Below the pieces are notes generated by a model that saw nothing but the letters and a program-made list of their open reading frames with translations, was not told the origin of the DNA and made no database searches. The translations under genes and the position numbers were made by a program. Positions 32,232 through 40,518 of a stretch of 44,917 nucleotides of DNA are shown piece by piece. The stretch is from JBHHWH01 sp046756405 (GTDB taxonomy: Bacteria > Actinomycetota > Acidimicrobiia > Spongiisociales > ZC4RG35): assembly GCA_046756405.1 (NCBI GenBank), contig JBHHWH010000007.1, forward strand, positions 1-44,917, read 5' to 3'. Within the stretch, counting starts at the first letter, position 1; each line of letters opens with the position of its first letter.

Positions 32232-33448
32232 ACGGGCGGGGTGCCGGGAACCTCGATCAGCGGAGGCTGATCGAACCGTTCATCCCGGGCGTCAGCCGCC
32301 TCGACATGCTCCCGCTTCACCCCCAGCAGGAACAGAATCGCATCGAGGTAAGGGACCGAGAGGGAGGTGTCAGCTCTGGCCTTCACCACAGGCTTGCCGT
32401 TGAAGGCGATCCCCAGGCCGGCCGCGGCCAGCATGTCCAGGTCGTTGGCGCCGTCGCCGATGGCCACCACCTGGTTGGTGGAAACTCCCTCCGACTCCGC
32501 GACCTCGGCCAGGAAACGGGCCTTGCGGGGACCGTCGACTATCTCTCCGGCGAGACGGCCTGTGAGCACACCGTTCTTGATGTCGAGGGTGTTGGAGAGG
32601 GAGTAGTCGATCCCCAGGTCCGCGGCGAGGACCGTCGTGAAACGGGTGAACCCGGCGGAGACGATGGCGGTGGCCATTCCCAGCCGTTTCAAGGTCCGGA
32701 CAAAGGTCCTGGCCCCCGGGGTCAGCTTCACCTTCGCCGCCACTCTGGCCAGGGCAGCCTCGTCGAGGCCCTCCAGTAGGGCCACCCGCTGCCGCAGCGA
32801 CTCCTCGAAGGGGACCTCCCCCGCCATGGCAGCAGCGGTGACCTGAGAGACCTGGTTGTCCACGCCGGCCTCGGCGGCGAGGAGGTCGATCACCTCGGTC
32901 TCGGTGAGAGTGGAGTCCACGTCCATCACCACGACCCGTTTCGCTCGCCGCTCCAGTCCCTCGGGTTGGATGGCCAGGTCGATGGGACGTGCCGCGGCGA
33001 CGGCTAGGAGAAGCTCCCGCATCCGGTCGATGGTCTCCGTTGAGACCGTCAGTTCGTAGCTGACCACCGGATACCGGGAGAGCCGGAAGATCCGCTCGAT
33101 GTTGCCCCCACCTTCGGCGATCGCCCGGGCGACAGCACCGAAGTCGTCGGCGGTGACCGGTGATCCGATCACCGTCACCGCGAACAGCGACTTGGGTTCG
33201 GCGGCTCCGGGGCCCACCTCCTCGAACCGGACGTGGAGACCCTCACCGGCGGCGAACCGCCTCACCGCCTCCTCCGTCGTACCGTCTCCACCCCCGACCA
33301 GCACATTCAAGGTGAGCATCCCCCTGACCACGATCTGTTCCACGTCGTAGATCTCCGCGCCGCGGGCCGAGAGGACGTCCATCAGACCCGCCGAGATCCC
33401 CGAGTGGTCGGGACCGTGTAGCGAGACGAGGGTCGGTTTGCCTGCCAT
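32228..33448 (-). CDS. serB: Phosphoserine phosphatase with two ACT domains
   Basis: A 406-residue protein for the last step of serine synthesis. Two ACT domains (about 5-80 and 90-160) lead the HAD phosphatase. Catalytic D-V-D-S-T is at about 176-180 (nucleophile D176), followed by T-A-I-V-S-A-G-F-T and the C-terminal G-D-G-A-N-D-L-D-M-L. The ACT pair suggests serine feedback. ATG 33448 follows TACCCT (33458-33463, minus strand) by nine bases; the 29-residue extension upstream is rejected. It is divergent from pepN. Confidence 0.95.
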   Translation of the reverse strand: MAGKPTLVSLHGPDHSGISAGLMDVLSARGAEIYDVEQIVVRGMLTLNVLVGGGDGTTEEAVRRFAAGEGLHVRFEEVGPGAAEPKSLFAVTVIGSPVTADDFGAVARAIAEGGGNIERIFRLSRYPVVSYELTVSTETIDRMRELLLAVAAARPIDLAIQPEGLERRAKRVVVMDVDSTLTETEVIDLLAAEAGVDNQVSQVTAAAMAGEVPFEESLRQRVALLEGLDEAALARVAAKVKLTPGARTFVRTLKRLGMATAIVSAGFTRFTTVLAADLGIDYSLSNTLDIKNGVLTGRLAGEIVDGPRKARFLAEVAESEGVSTNQVVAIGDGANDLDMLAAAGLGIAFNGKPVVKARADTSLSVPYLDAILFLLGVKREHVEAADARDERFDQPPLIEVPGTPPV

Positions 33449-33550
33449 GGCTCGGGAAGGGTAAGCCGCCGCCCCGGGCAACCGTGAGTCGGGTCCCATT
33501 CTGTCGGGGAATCGGTACCATCGCCGGGTCCCCACATCCGAGGTTCACCC

Positions 33551-36100
33551 GTGTCCGACCACCCTTACCGTCTGCCGCGTCACGTCGTCCCCAGTCACTA
33601 CGAGCTGCGTCTCGTACCCGACCTCGACACCCTCACCTTCGAGGGTTCGGTCACCGTGGACATCGAGGTGCATCAGCCGGTGACGGAGATCGTGGTCAAC
33701 GCCGCAGATGTTGAGATCGTCTCCGCCAGGGTGGTCACTCAAGGTGGCAGTCTGGGAGTCACCGGAGTGTCCTACGACCCAGAGACAGAGCGTGCCGCCC
33801 TCACCCTGGAGTCAGGCCTCGAGCCGGGCTCGCACCGCCTTCTGATCGAACACACCGGAACCATCAACGACCAGCTACGCGGTCTCTACAAGTCGGTCTA
33901 CGTCGACGCCGGAGGCAACCAACACCTGATCGCCACCTCCCAATGCCAGGCCACCGACGCCCGGCGGATCTTCCCGTGCTGGGACGAGCCCGATTTCAAG
34001 GCGACCTTCCAGACCACCCTGGTGGTCGCCGAAGGGCTCGAGGCCTACTCCAACGCCCGGGAGCTGGAACGGACAGCCCGCGACAGCGGACGGGTGGAGT
34101 TCCGCTTCGCCAGGACTATGAAGATGTCCCCCTACCTGCTGGCCTTCATCGTTGGCCCCTTCGAAGCCACCGAGCCGGTGGAGGTCCGCGGGACACCCAT
34201 CCGGATCATCGTGCCTCGCGGCAACCTTGCCATGACCGATGTGGCCCTGAAAAACGCCCGATTCTGCTTCGAATATCTCACCGACTACTACGGCATCCCT
34301 TATCCGGGGGACAAGCTGGATCACATCGCCATCCCCGACTTCGCCGCCGGGGCCATGGAGAACGTCGGTCTGATCACCTACCGCGACGCCTACCTGATCA
34401 TCGACCGCAAACGAGCCAGTCAAACCGAACTTCAGCGCAGCGTCGACGTCATCGCCCACGAGATCGCCCACCAGTGGTTCGGGAACCTGGTGACTCTCCG
34501 CTGGTGGGAGGGGGCCTGGCTCAACGAGGCCTTCGCCAGTTTCATGGAGATGAAGGCGACCGATGCCATGCATCCCGAGTGGAAGCGGTACCTCGACTTC
34601 GCCGACGTCGAGGTCCCCTGGGCCATGGCCACCGACCAGCTCAAGTCGACCCGGCCCGTCGAGTTCGAGGTCCACGCCCCCGAGGAAGTCGACGAGATGT
34701 TCGACGCCATCACCTACGGGAAGGGCAACGCCATCCTGCGGATGATCGAACAGTTCATCGGTGTCGAGGAGTTCCGTCGGGGCGTGGGCCGGTATTTGCG
34801 GGACCACGCCTACGGGAACACGGTCACCTCCGACCTGTGGCAGGCCCTGGAAAGCGCCACCGACCAGCCGGTAGGGAAGATCATGGACACCTGGGTGTAT
34901 CAGCGGGGCTTTCCTCGGATCGACGTTGAGGAGGTGTCGGGCGGGGTGCGGCTCAGCCAGCGCCGTTTCCTCATCCTTGCCGACGAGACCGACACCACCC
35001 TCTGGCAGGTGCCGGTTCAGATCCGGGGCGTGGCCGACGGTCAGGCCTTCCACCGGAAGGTACTCCTGGCCCAGGACGAGGTCGTCGTCCCCCTCGCCGA
35101 TGACATCGAGTTCCTGGTCGCCAATGCCGGCGGCTACGGCTTCTACCGGACTCGGTACTCGCAGGAGTTGTTCTCCTCCCTCCTCGGACGCCTGGAGGAC
35201 CTCGACGAGGTGGAACGCCATGTTCTCGTCTCCGACACCTTCGCCTTCGTCAAGGCGGGGAACCTGCCTGCCTCGGTTTTTCTCGAGCTGGCCCGGAGCT
35301 TTGCCGGGGAGACGGAGAGGGCTATCTGGTCGGCGATCATCAAAGGTCTGGCCGCCCTGGAACACCACGCCCTCGACGATGAGGGCCGACCTGGCTTCCA
35401 GCAGTTCGTACGCGACCTGCTCGGTCCGGTCCTGGAGCGGATGGGCTGGGAGCCGGCCGAAGGCGAGGGGGACCTGGAGCGGGGTCTCCGGGGAGACGTG
35501 ATCGCCACCCTGGGCAACCTGGGCGAGGACCCAGGGGTGATCGCTAGGGCGCGGGCTGCGGTAGTCAAGCTTCTCGGCGGCGACGGCCTCGACCCCGAGG
35601 TGGCCACGGCGGCGCTGGCTGTCTACGCCCGCCACAGCAACGTCGAGGACTACGAGCGGCTGTGGGACGCCTACCAGAAGGCCACTACCCCCCTGGAGAA
35701 GGTGCGCTATCTCAGGGCTGTAGCTTCGGTGCCCGAGGAGAGCCTGGCCGTCGCCACCCTGAACAAGGTGTTAGACGGTGACATCCGAACCCAGGACGCC
35801 TACTGGGTCTTTGCTCGGCTCCTCATGGGCAAGGCGGGGCCGAGGGTGTGGACCAGGGCCCGTTCAAGCTGGGAGGATGTCCTGGCGAGGATGCCGGGCA
35901 CCACCCGCCGTCACGCCGTGGGCGGCATACCCGCCCTCTCCCAGCCCGAAGTGGCCGCAGATGTGAAGGCCTTCTTCGCCGAACACCCCATCCCGGAGGC
36001 GGCCATGGCCCTCACCCAAGCCCTAGAAAAACTCGACGCCAACGTGCGCCTCCGTCAGCGGGAGACCCCCAACCTCACCGCCTACTTCTCGCGAACCTAA
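33551..36100 (+). CDS. pepN: Aminopeptidase N (M1 family)
   Basis: An 849-residue zinc aminopeptidase. The substrate-binding G-A-M-E-N lies near residue 267. The zinc motif H-E-I-A-H-Q-W has H303 and H307, with E326 in N-E-A-F-A-S-F as third ligand. The C-terminal helical domain (ERAP1-C-like, D-D-E-G-R…) is complete. GTG 33551 has GAGG seven bases upstream, and TACCAT near 33516 is a likely -10, giving a short 5' leader. The stop lies in a duplicated sequence cassette (see 36090). No signal peptide is present. Confidence 0.95.
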   Translation: MSDHPYRLPRHVVPSHYELRLVPDLDTLTFEGSVTVDIEVHQPVTEIVVNAADVEIVSARVVTQGGSLGVTGVSYDPETERAALTLESGLEPGSHRLLIEHTGTINDQLRGLYKSVYVDAGGNQHLIATSQCQATDARRIFPCWDEPDFKATFQTTLVVAEGLEAYSNARELERTARDSGRVEFRFARTMKMSPYLLAFIVGPFEATEPVEVRGTPIRIIVPRGNLAMTDVALKNARFCFEYLTDYYGIPYPGDKLDHIAIPDFAAGAMENVGLITYRDAYLIIDRKRASQTELQRSVDVIAHEIAHQWFGNLVTLRWWEGAWLNEAFASFMEMKATDAMHPEWKRYLDFADVEVPWAMATDQLKSTRPVEFEVHAPEEVDEMFDAITYGKGNAILRMIEQFIGVEEFRRGVGRYLRDHAYGNTVTSDLWQALESATDQPVGKIMDTWVYQRGFPRIDVEEVSGGVRLSQRRFLILADETDTTLWQVPVQIRGVADGQAFHRKVLLAQDEVVVPLADDIEFLVANAGGYGFYRTRYSQELFSSLLGRLEDLDEVERHVLVSDTFAFVKAGNLPASVFLELARSFAGETERAIWSAIIKGLAALEHHALDDEGRPGFQQFVRDLLGPVLERMGWEPAEGEGDLERGLRGDVIATLGNLGEDPGVIARARAAVVKLLGGDGLDPEVATAALAVYARHSNVEDYERLWDAYQKATTPLEKVRYLRAVASVPEESLAVATLNKVLDGDIRTQDAYWVFARLLMGKAGPRVWTRARSSWEDVLARMPGTTRRHAVGGIPALSQPEVAADVKAFFAEHPIPEAAMALTQALEKLDANVRLRQRETPNLTAYFSRT

Positions 36101-36126
36101 TGCACCAGGGCCCGGATACGGCCCTG
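36090..36126. repeat. Copy 1 of a duplicated hairpin cassette
   Basis: CCTAATGCACCAGGG followed by a CAGGGCC/GGCCCTG hairpin (36106-36126) and GCGCAAA. Copy 2 is at 44564-44607. The first ten bases hold the pepN stop codon (TAA 36098-36100). Confidence 0.65.
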
Positions 36127-36135
36127 TGCGCAAAA

Positions 36136-36165
36136 AAGAACGGGCCCCTGACAGGGCCCGTTCTT
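36136..36165 (-). terminator. Terminator of rplL (minus strand)
   Basis: Perfect 12-base-pair stem AAGAACGGGCCC / GGGCCCGTTCTT with a six-base loop. On the minus strand the stem is followed by six Ts in total, ending the L10-L7/L12 operon; it also lies after pepN and may act in both directions. Confidence 0.9.
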
Positions 36166-36189
36166 AGATCTGGATCGCGTTGAGCTGAC

Positions 36190-36576
36190 CTACTTGAGCT
36201 CCACAGTAGCGCCGGCGCCCTCGAGGGTCTCCTTGGCCTTCTCGGCGGTCTCCTTGTCGACCCCCTCCAGAACGGCGGCGGGAGCACCATCCACCAGGTC
36301 CTTGGCCTCCTTGAGACCGAGGTTGGTCAGAGCACGCACCTCCTTGATCACCTGGATCTTGGTGGCGCCAACTTCGGTGATCACGACGTCGAACTCGTCC
36401 TTCTCCTCCTCGGCAGCGGCACCGTCGCCTCCACCGGCGGGAGCGGCGGCCACTGCTACGGGGGCAGCGGCGGTCACGTCGAACTTCTCCTCGAAAGCGT
36501 CGAGGAACTCCTTCAGCTCGAGGACGGTCATCTCCTCGAACACGCTGAGCAGTTCTTCGGTTGTCATCTTGGCCAT
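36190..36576 (-). CDS. rplL: 50S ribosomal protein L7/L12
   Basis: A 128-residue stalk protein that recruits GTPase factors. The N-terminal dimerisation part begins M-A-K-M-T-T-E-E-L; an Ala/Gly-rich hinge (P-V-A-V-A-A-A-P-A-G-G-G) follows, then the C-terminal domain with E-F-D-V-V-I-T-E-V-G and K-E-A-K-D-L-V-D-G-A-P. Three bases separate it from rplJ; GGAGGAAT precedes the ATG. Ends at the terminator at 36136-36165. Confidence 0.97.
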   Translation of the reverse strand: MAKMTTEELLSVFEEMTVLELKEFLDAFEEKFDVTAAAPVAVAAAPAGGGDGAAAEEEKDEFDVVITEVGATKIQVIKEVRALTNLGLKEAKDLVDGAPAAVLEGVDKETAEKAKETLEGAGATVELK

Positions 36577-36579
36577 TGG

Positions 36580-37188
36580 CTATTCCTCCTCGGCCTTGGC
36601 GGCCGCTTCCTTTTCAGCAGGCTCCTCTGCGGGAAGAGAAGCGTCGGAGCCTCCCTCCGGCAGAAACTCGCCCGACTCCTTTTTGTCCAAGAGCTGAGAG
36701 AACATCGAGGCGGCATCGCGGTTGAACGAGGCGAACATCCCCGCCGCCTTGAACAGGGGTGCCTTCATGGCACCGGCGATCTTCGCCAGTAGAACCTCGC
36801 GGGGTTCGATGTCGGCGAGCCGGGAGACCTCCTCCGGGGTGAGGACGTTGCCGCCCAGCAGCCCGGCCTTCAGGACCAAGACGTCGTGGGTCTTGGAGAA
36901 GTCCTTCAGGGCCTTCGCCGGCGCCACCGGATCCCCGTGGGCAAAGGTCATCGCCGTCGGTCCGGACAGGTAGTCGGCGAGCCCTTCTATGCCCGCCTCG
37001 CTGGTAGCGATCCGGGCCAGGCTCATCTTCACCACACGGTGCTCGGCGCCGGCCTCCCGGAGGCTCCGGCGGAGCTCCTGGAGATCCTTCACCGTCAGAC
37101 CGCGGTACTCGGTCAAGTACACCGCGCCGGCCTGCTCGATCTTCTCTTTGATTTCAGCTACTGCTTGGACCTTTTCCGGTCTTGGCAT
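36580..37188 (-). CDS. rplJ: 50S ribosomal protein L10
   Basis: A 202-residue protein that anchors L7/L12 on the ribosome. Hallmarks are M-P-R-P-E-K-V, V-Y-L-T-E-Y-R-G-L-T-V-K-D-L-Q-E-L-R and the G-P-T-A-M-T-F segment, with a long acidic/Ala C-terminal tail (A-E-E-P-A-E-K-E-A-A-A). ATG 37188 has AGGGAG upstream; six extra N-terminal codons to 37206 are unlikely. Autoregulated through the leader at 37209-37312 (inferred). Confidence 0.96.
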   Translation of the reverse strand: MPRPEKVQAVAEIKEKIEQAGAVYLTEYRGLTVKDLQELRRSLREAGAEHRVVKMSLARIATSEAGIEGLADYLSGPTAMTFAHGDPVAPAKALKDFSKTHDVLVLKAGLLGGNVLTPEEVSRLADIEPREVLLAKIAGAMKAPLFKAAGMFASFNRDAASMFSQLLDKKESGEFLPEGGSDASLPAEEPAEKEAAAKAEEE

Positions 37189-37208
37189 TCGCTTCTCCCT
37201 ACGCATTG

Positions 37209-37312
37209 ATAAAGCCCCTCGGCAAAAGACAAGGGACTCAGAAGGAGCGTACCTGCGCTGGCGGGCGGGAGCCCCTTAGGTCTCTAAGACACCGGCGGTC
37301 TTCGGCCGAGGT
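37209..37312 (-). promoter_or_regulatory. Ribosomal protein L10 leader
   Basis: The minus-strand RNA above rplJ shows the typical L10 leader features: GCCGAAGACCGCCGGUG near its start, CCAGCGCAGGUACGC in the middle and CUUGUC…GCCGAGG near the end. By analogy L10 or L10-L12 binds it to repress the operon. The promoter likely lies above about 37320. The call rests on motif resemblance, not on a folded model. Confidence 0.7.
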
Positions 37313-37377
37313 ATGGGAATTGCCTGGGGAATTGTAATTGGGGTCCGGGTGAGGGCAATTCGGGCTAGGTTGGCTCG

Positions 37378-38178
37378 ATGGCTGTCGCGGAATTCGCACG
37401 TTCCGGAGATGCTCGCCTTTTCTTCGAGGACGCTGGCGCCGGGACAACTGTGATCTTCATCCATGCCGGAGTTGCCGACTCCAGAATGTGGGAGCCGCAG
37501 TTCGAAGCCATGCATGATGGGTTTCGTTTCATCAGGCTCGACCTCAGGGGCTTTGGCAGGACATCCCTCGGCAAGAAGCCCTACGCCGACCACGACGATG
37601 TGCTCGCCGTCATGGACCACCTTGAAGTCAAGCGGGCTGTGCTCGTGGTGTGCTCAATGGGAGGGGCCACCGCCCTGCGCATCGCCCGGGACCACCCGGA
37701 CCGCGTCTTGGGTCTCGTCCTTATTGGAGCCGGCGCCCCGGGGTTCGAGCCGGAGAGCACCTATGTGCCACCCCAGTGGTCAACCGGGGTGAAGGCGTTC
37801 GAAGCCGGCGACTTGGAGCGGGTAGCGGAGCTTGAAGCCGAGATTTGGGTCGTAGGTCGGGGACGCACCGCGGACGACGTGGACCGAGCCGTGTTAGGCC
37901 TGGTCAGAGCGATGGACGTCATCCCCCTTCGCACCGAAGGCGAGCGCGAGGTTCTCCGAGACGAGCCCGGCCTCGAAGTGGTGCCGGACTTCCCAGGTCC
38001 GGCTCTTGTCGTCGTAGGTGAACACGACCTGCCTCAGCTGATCGAGTCCGCCGAGGTACTCGCCCAGGAGCTCAGCGACCGAGGCCCGGTGATCATGAAG
38101 GACACCGCCCACCTTCCCTCCCTGGAGAAACCGAGCGCTTTCAACGAACTACTCAAAGGTTTCCTGGACGCCTTCTGA
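37378..38178 (+). CDS. Alpha/beta hydrolase
   Basis: A 266-residue esterase-like hydrolase. The nucleophile elbow is C-S-M-G-G (S93), with oxyanion H-A-G near residue 29-31. The acid is probably D in V-V-G-E-H-D-L and the base H245 in D-T-A-H-L-P-S-L-E-K-P. The substrate is unknown. ATG 37378 follows TAGGTT (37366-37371) by six bases, so leaderless. It sits on the plus strand between minus-strand rplA and rplJ; mycobacteria also carry a lipase-type gene (lipG) between these genes. Confidence 0.9.
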   Translation: MAVAEFARSGDARLFFEDAGAGTTVIFIHAGVADSRMWEPQFEAMHDGFRFIRLDLRGFGRTSLGKKPYADHDDVLAVMDHLEVKRAVLVVCSMGGATALRIARDHPDRVLGLVLIGAGAPGFEPESTYVPPQWSTGVKAFEAGDLERVAELEAEIWVVGRGRTADDVDRAVLGLVRAMDVIPLRTEGEREVLRDEPGLEVVPDFPGPALVVVGEHDLPQLIESAEVLAQELSDRGPVIMKDTAHLPSLEKPSAFNELLKGFLDAF

Positions 38179-38254
38179 CGCGACTCTCCCCGAGTGGTGG
38201 TCACGGTTAGCGTCCGCGTTGTCGTCCTGTCTTCCAGATTTTCCCTGGACACGG

Positions 38255-38310
38255 CGGTCCCACCGCGCGACACTTGGTCCCGTTGAGAACCGGGGGTCTC
38301 CGTGGGACCG
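38255..38310 (+). repeat. Inverted repeat with alternative pairing
   Basis: CGGTCCCAC (38255-38263) pairs with GTGGGACCG (38302-38310). A second GGTCCC at 38276-38281 can pair with the same GGGACC, so two mutually exclusive folds are possible. No known element was recognised. Confidence 0.4.
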
Positions 38311-38504
38311 GGCGGGTTTCCCCTGACCGCCCCCGCCCGCTCCCCGGACCCAAATAAGCGAGGGCCGCGTAGCCGACTGACGAGACCAGCCCCTACCCTG
38401 GTCCACAGACGACGTGTCGGCAACGTGCGGACGGTGGACCTGGCAGCCGAAGCCCTCAAGCCCACGGAGCGTCCGGGGCGCGGAGACCCCCCAGTCCCCA
38501 AAAG

Positions 38505-38529
38505 AGAAGCCCCCGAAAAGGGGGCTTCT
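38505..38529 (-). terminator. Rho-independent terminator of rplA
   Basis: Ten-base-pair stem AGAAGCCCCC / GGGGGCTTCT with a five-base loop, followed on the minus strand by CTTTTGG. It ends the secE-nusG-rplK-rplA unit. Confidence 0.88.
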
Positions 38530-38552
38530 GCGCGTTCTGAAGGGCAGACGGA

Positions 38553-39269
38553 TCAGGAGGCGAGGGCGGTCAGCTCCTCCAGGTGGGAGGTGTCCGCCCT
38601 GACTCCCGGACCCATGGTCGACGAGACGGTCATCCCCTGTACGTACCGCCCCTTGGCGCTCGCAGGACGGGCCCGGAGGATCTCCGCCGTCAAGGTAGCC
38701 AGGTTCTCGACGAGCTGGTCGACCTCAAAGGAGACCTTGCCTACGGGGGCGTGGACGTTTCCGTAGCGGTCGTTGCGATATTCGATCCGACCCGCCTTGA
38801 ACTCGGAGACAGCCTGGCCCACGTCGGGAGTTACTGTTCCCGCCTTGGGGTTGGGCATCAGACCCCTGGGACCGAGGATCTTCCCCAGCTTTCCCACCTC
38901 GGGCATCATGTCGGGGGTGGCGATGGCCACGTCGAAGTCGAGGGAGGCTCCCTGTGAGATCTTCTCCGCTAGCTCCTTTCCTCCCACCAGGTCGGCGCCA
39001 GCCTCGAGAGCCTCCTTCTCCTTGTCGGGGGGGCAGAAGACGGCTACCCGGACGTTCTTACCGGTGCCGTGGGGCAGCGAGACGGTACCCCGCACCAACT
39101 GGTCGGCCTTGCGGGGGTCGATGCCCAGCTTGTAGACGACCTCGACGGTCTCGTCGAATTTGGCCGGGGCCAGGGACTTGACCAGCTCCAGGGCCTCCCG
39201 GGCCGGATAACGGGCATCGCGATCGTACCGGGACGCGGCCTCCCGGTACTTCTTACCGTGTTTCGCCAT
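38553..39269 (-). CDS. rplA: 50S ribosomal protein L1
   Basis: A 238-residue L1. It begins M-A-K-H-G-K-K-Y-R-E-A and carries V-E-V-V-Y-K-L-G-I-D-P-R-K-A-D-Q, P-H-G-T-G-K and G-P-R-G-L-M-P-N-P-K-A-G-T-V-T, the conserved RNA-binding signature. AAGGAGG sits seven bases above ATG 39269; 18 extra codons upstream are not conserved. The gene ends the secE-rplA group. Confidence 0.97.
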   Translation of the reverse strand: MAKHGKKYREAASRYDRDARYPAREALELVKSLAPAKFDETVEVVYKLGIDPRKADQLVRGTVSLPHGTGKNVRVAVFCPPDKEKEALEAGADLVGGKELAEKISQGASLDFDVAIATPDMMPEVGKLGKILGPRGLMPNPKAGTVTPDVGQAVSEFKAGRIEYRNDRYGNVHAPVGKVSFEVDQLVENLATLTAEILRARPASAKGRYVQGMTVSSTMGPGVRADTSHLEELTALAS

Positions 39270-39346
39270 TGGTTTCCTCCTTGTGGTCCATGTGGCCCTA
39301 CGGGCCTCCCACTCGACGCTCATGGCGCCTCTTGTGAACTAGAGAC

Positions 39347-39775
39347 TCAGCCCTCTACTTCGATCCCCATCGAACGGGCGGTGCCTTCGACGACCCTCAT
39401 CGCCGCCTCGATGTCGTTGGCGTTGAGGTCGACCATCTTGATCTCGGCGATCTCTTTGACCTGATCCCGGGTCACCTTGCCCACCTTGACCCGGTTGGGC
39501 TCACCAGAGCCCTTCTCTACCCGAGCCGCCTGACGCAGCAGCGACGCGGCAGGAGGGGTCTTGGTGATGAAGGTGAAGGACCGATCCTCGTAGATGGAGA
39601 TCTCCACCGGAATGATCTGGCCCCGCTGGTGAGCGGTGGCATCGTTGTAGGCCTTGACGAAGTCCATGAGGTTGACTCCGTGGGGCCCGAGGGCGGTACC
39701 CACCGGCGGTGCAGGGGTCGCCTGCCCGGCGGGTAGCTGAAGCTTCAGTGTGGTTACGAGTTTCTTCCTGGCCAT
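39347..39775 (-). CDS. rplK: 50S ribosomal protein L11
   Basis: A 142-residue L11. The N-terminal domain has L-K-L-Q-L-P-A-G-Q-A-T-P-A-P-P-V-G-T-A-L-G, and the C-terminal RNA-binding domain has D-L-N-A-N-D-I-E-A-A-M-R-V-V-E-G-T-A-R-S-M-G. Start ATG 39775, 14 bases after nusG; the longer reading to 39955 overlaps nusG in another frame and is rejected. Confidence 0.97.
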   Translation of the reverse strand: MARKKLVTTLKLQLPAGQATPAPPVGTALGPHGVNLMDFVKAYNDATAHQRGQIIPVEISIYEDRSFTFITKTPPAASLLRQAARVEKGSGEPNRVKVGKVTRDQVKEIAEIKMVDLNANDIEAAMRVVEGTARSMGIEVEG

Positions 39776-39789
39776 TGCTTGGTTACCTG

Positions 39790-40518
39790 TCAGTTCTTCT
39801 GGATGTCTTCGAAGCCCAGCTCCACCGGGGTGTCGCGGCCAAAGATGTTGACCAGGACCACCACCTTCTGCTGGTCGATGTTGATCTCTTCGATGATGCC
39901 GTTGAAGTCGGCGAAGGGGCCGGTGACGACCCGAACCTGTTCGCCCACCTCCCACTCGGGACGGAAGCGGGGCTTGGCCCTCTCCTCTTCCTTCTGGAAG
40001 CCGAGGAACCGTTCCACCTCACGGCGGGAGAGCGGGGTCGGCTTCTGGGCGTTGCCGGCAACGAACCCGGTGACCCCCGGGGTGTTACGAACCGCGTACC
40101 AGGAGTCGTCGTCGAGAATCATCCGGACGAGGAGGTACCCGGGGAACACCTTCTTAGAGACGGTGACCTTCTTGCCCCCCTTGAACTCCACCACGTCCTC
40201 CATGGGGATGTGAACTTCGAAGATCCTGTCCTCCATGTGCATCGACTGGATGCGGGCTTCTAGGTTGGCCTTCACCTTGTTCTCATACCCGGAGTAGGAG
40301 TGGATCACATACCAGTCGCCGGGAAGGTCGTAGGGGCTGGTGGGCGCCGGAGCCTCCGCCTCGGCGGCTTCTTCGACCTCAGCGGCGCCAGCGGCGCCTT
40401 CGGCGGCCTCCTCGGGCGTGAACTCCTCGGCAGGCTCCGGGGTACTCTCTTCGCTCACTTCGGGGATCGTCTCCTCAACCTCGGTGGCGGCGTCGGTGGT
40501 CTCGGCGACATCGCTCAT
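39790..40518 (-). CDS. nusG: Transcription termination/antitermination protein NusG
   Basis: A 242-residue NusG. About 60 N-terminal residues are Glu/Ala/Thr-rich, an actinobacterial-type extension. The NGN domain follows (D-W-Y-V-I-H-S-Y-S-G-Y-E-N-K-V-K-A-N-L), and the C-terminal KOW domain has F-A-D-F-N-G-I-I-E-E-I-N and a final strand before Q-K-N. It binds RNA polymerase and controls elongation. ATGA overlap (four bases) with secE gives coupled translation. Confidence 0.96.
   Translation of the reverse strand: MSDVAETTDAATEVEETIPEVSEESTPEPAEEFTPEEAAEGAAGAAEVEEAAEAEAPAPTSPYDLPGDWYVIHSYSGYENKVKANLEARIQSMHMEDRIFEVHIPMEDVVEFKGGKKVTVSKKVFPGYLLVRMILDDDSWYAVRNTPGVTGFVAGNAQKPTPLSRREVERFLGFQKEEERAKPRFRPEWEVGEQVRVVTGPFADFNGIIEEINIDQQKVVVLVNIFGRDTPVELGFEDIQKN

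Larger units (their letters stand above)
38179..38552. other. 374-base gene-free stretch between hydrolase and rplA
   Basis: No convincing gene: short frames lack starts and homology. It holds a 9-base-pair inverted repeat (38255-38263 with 38302-38310), a nested GGTCCC repeat, a GC-rich inverted repeat near 38310-38342, and the rplA terminator (38505-38529). As the flanking genes converge here, it must end transcription from both sides; the inverted repeats may do that for the hydrolase. Confidence 0.6.

Noticed and set aside
33875..35635. 586-codon open frame opposite pepN
   Set aside because: Antisense shadow; repetitive low-complexity composition, no conserved motif.
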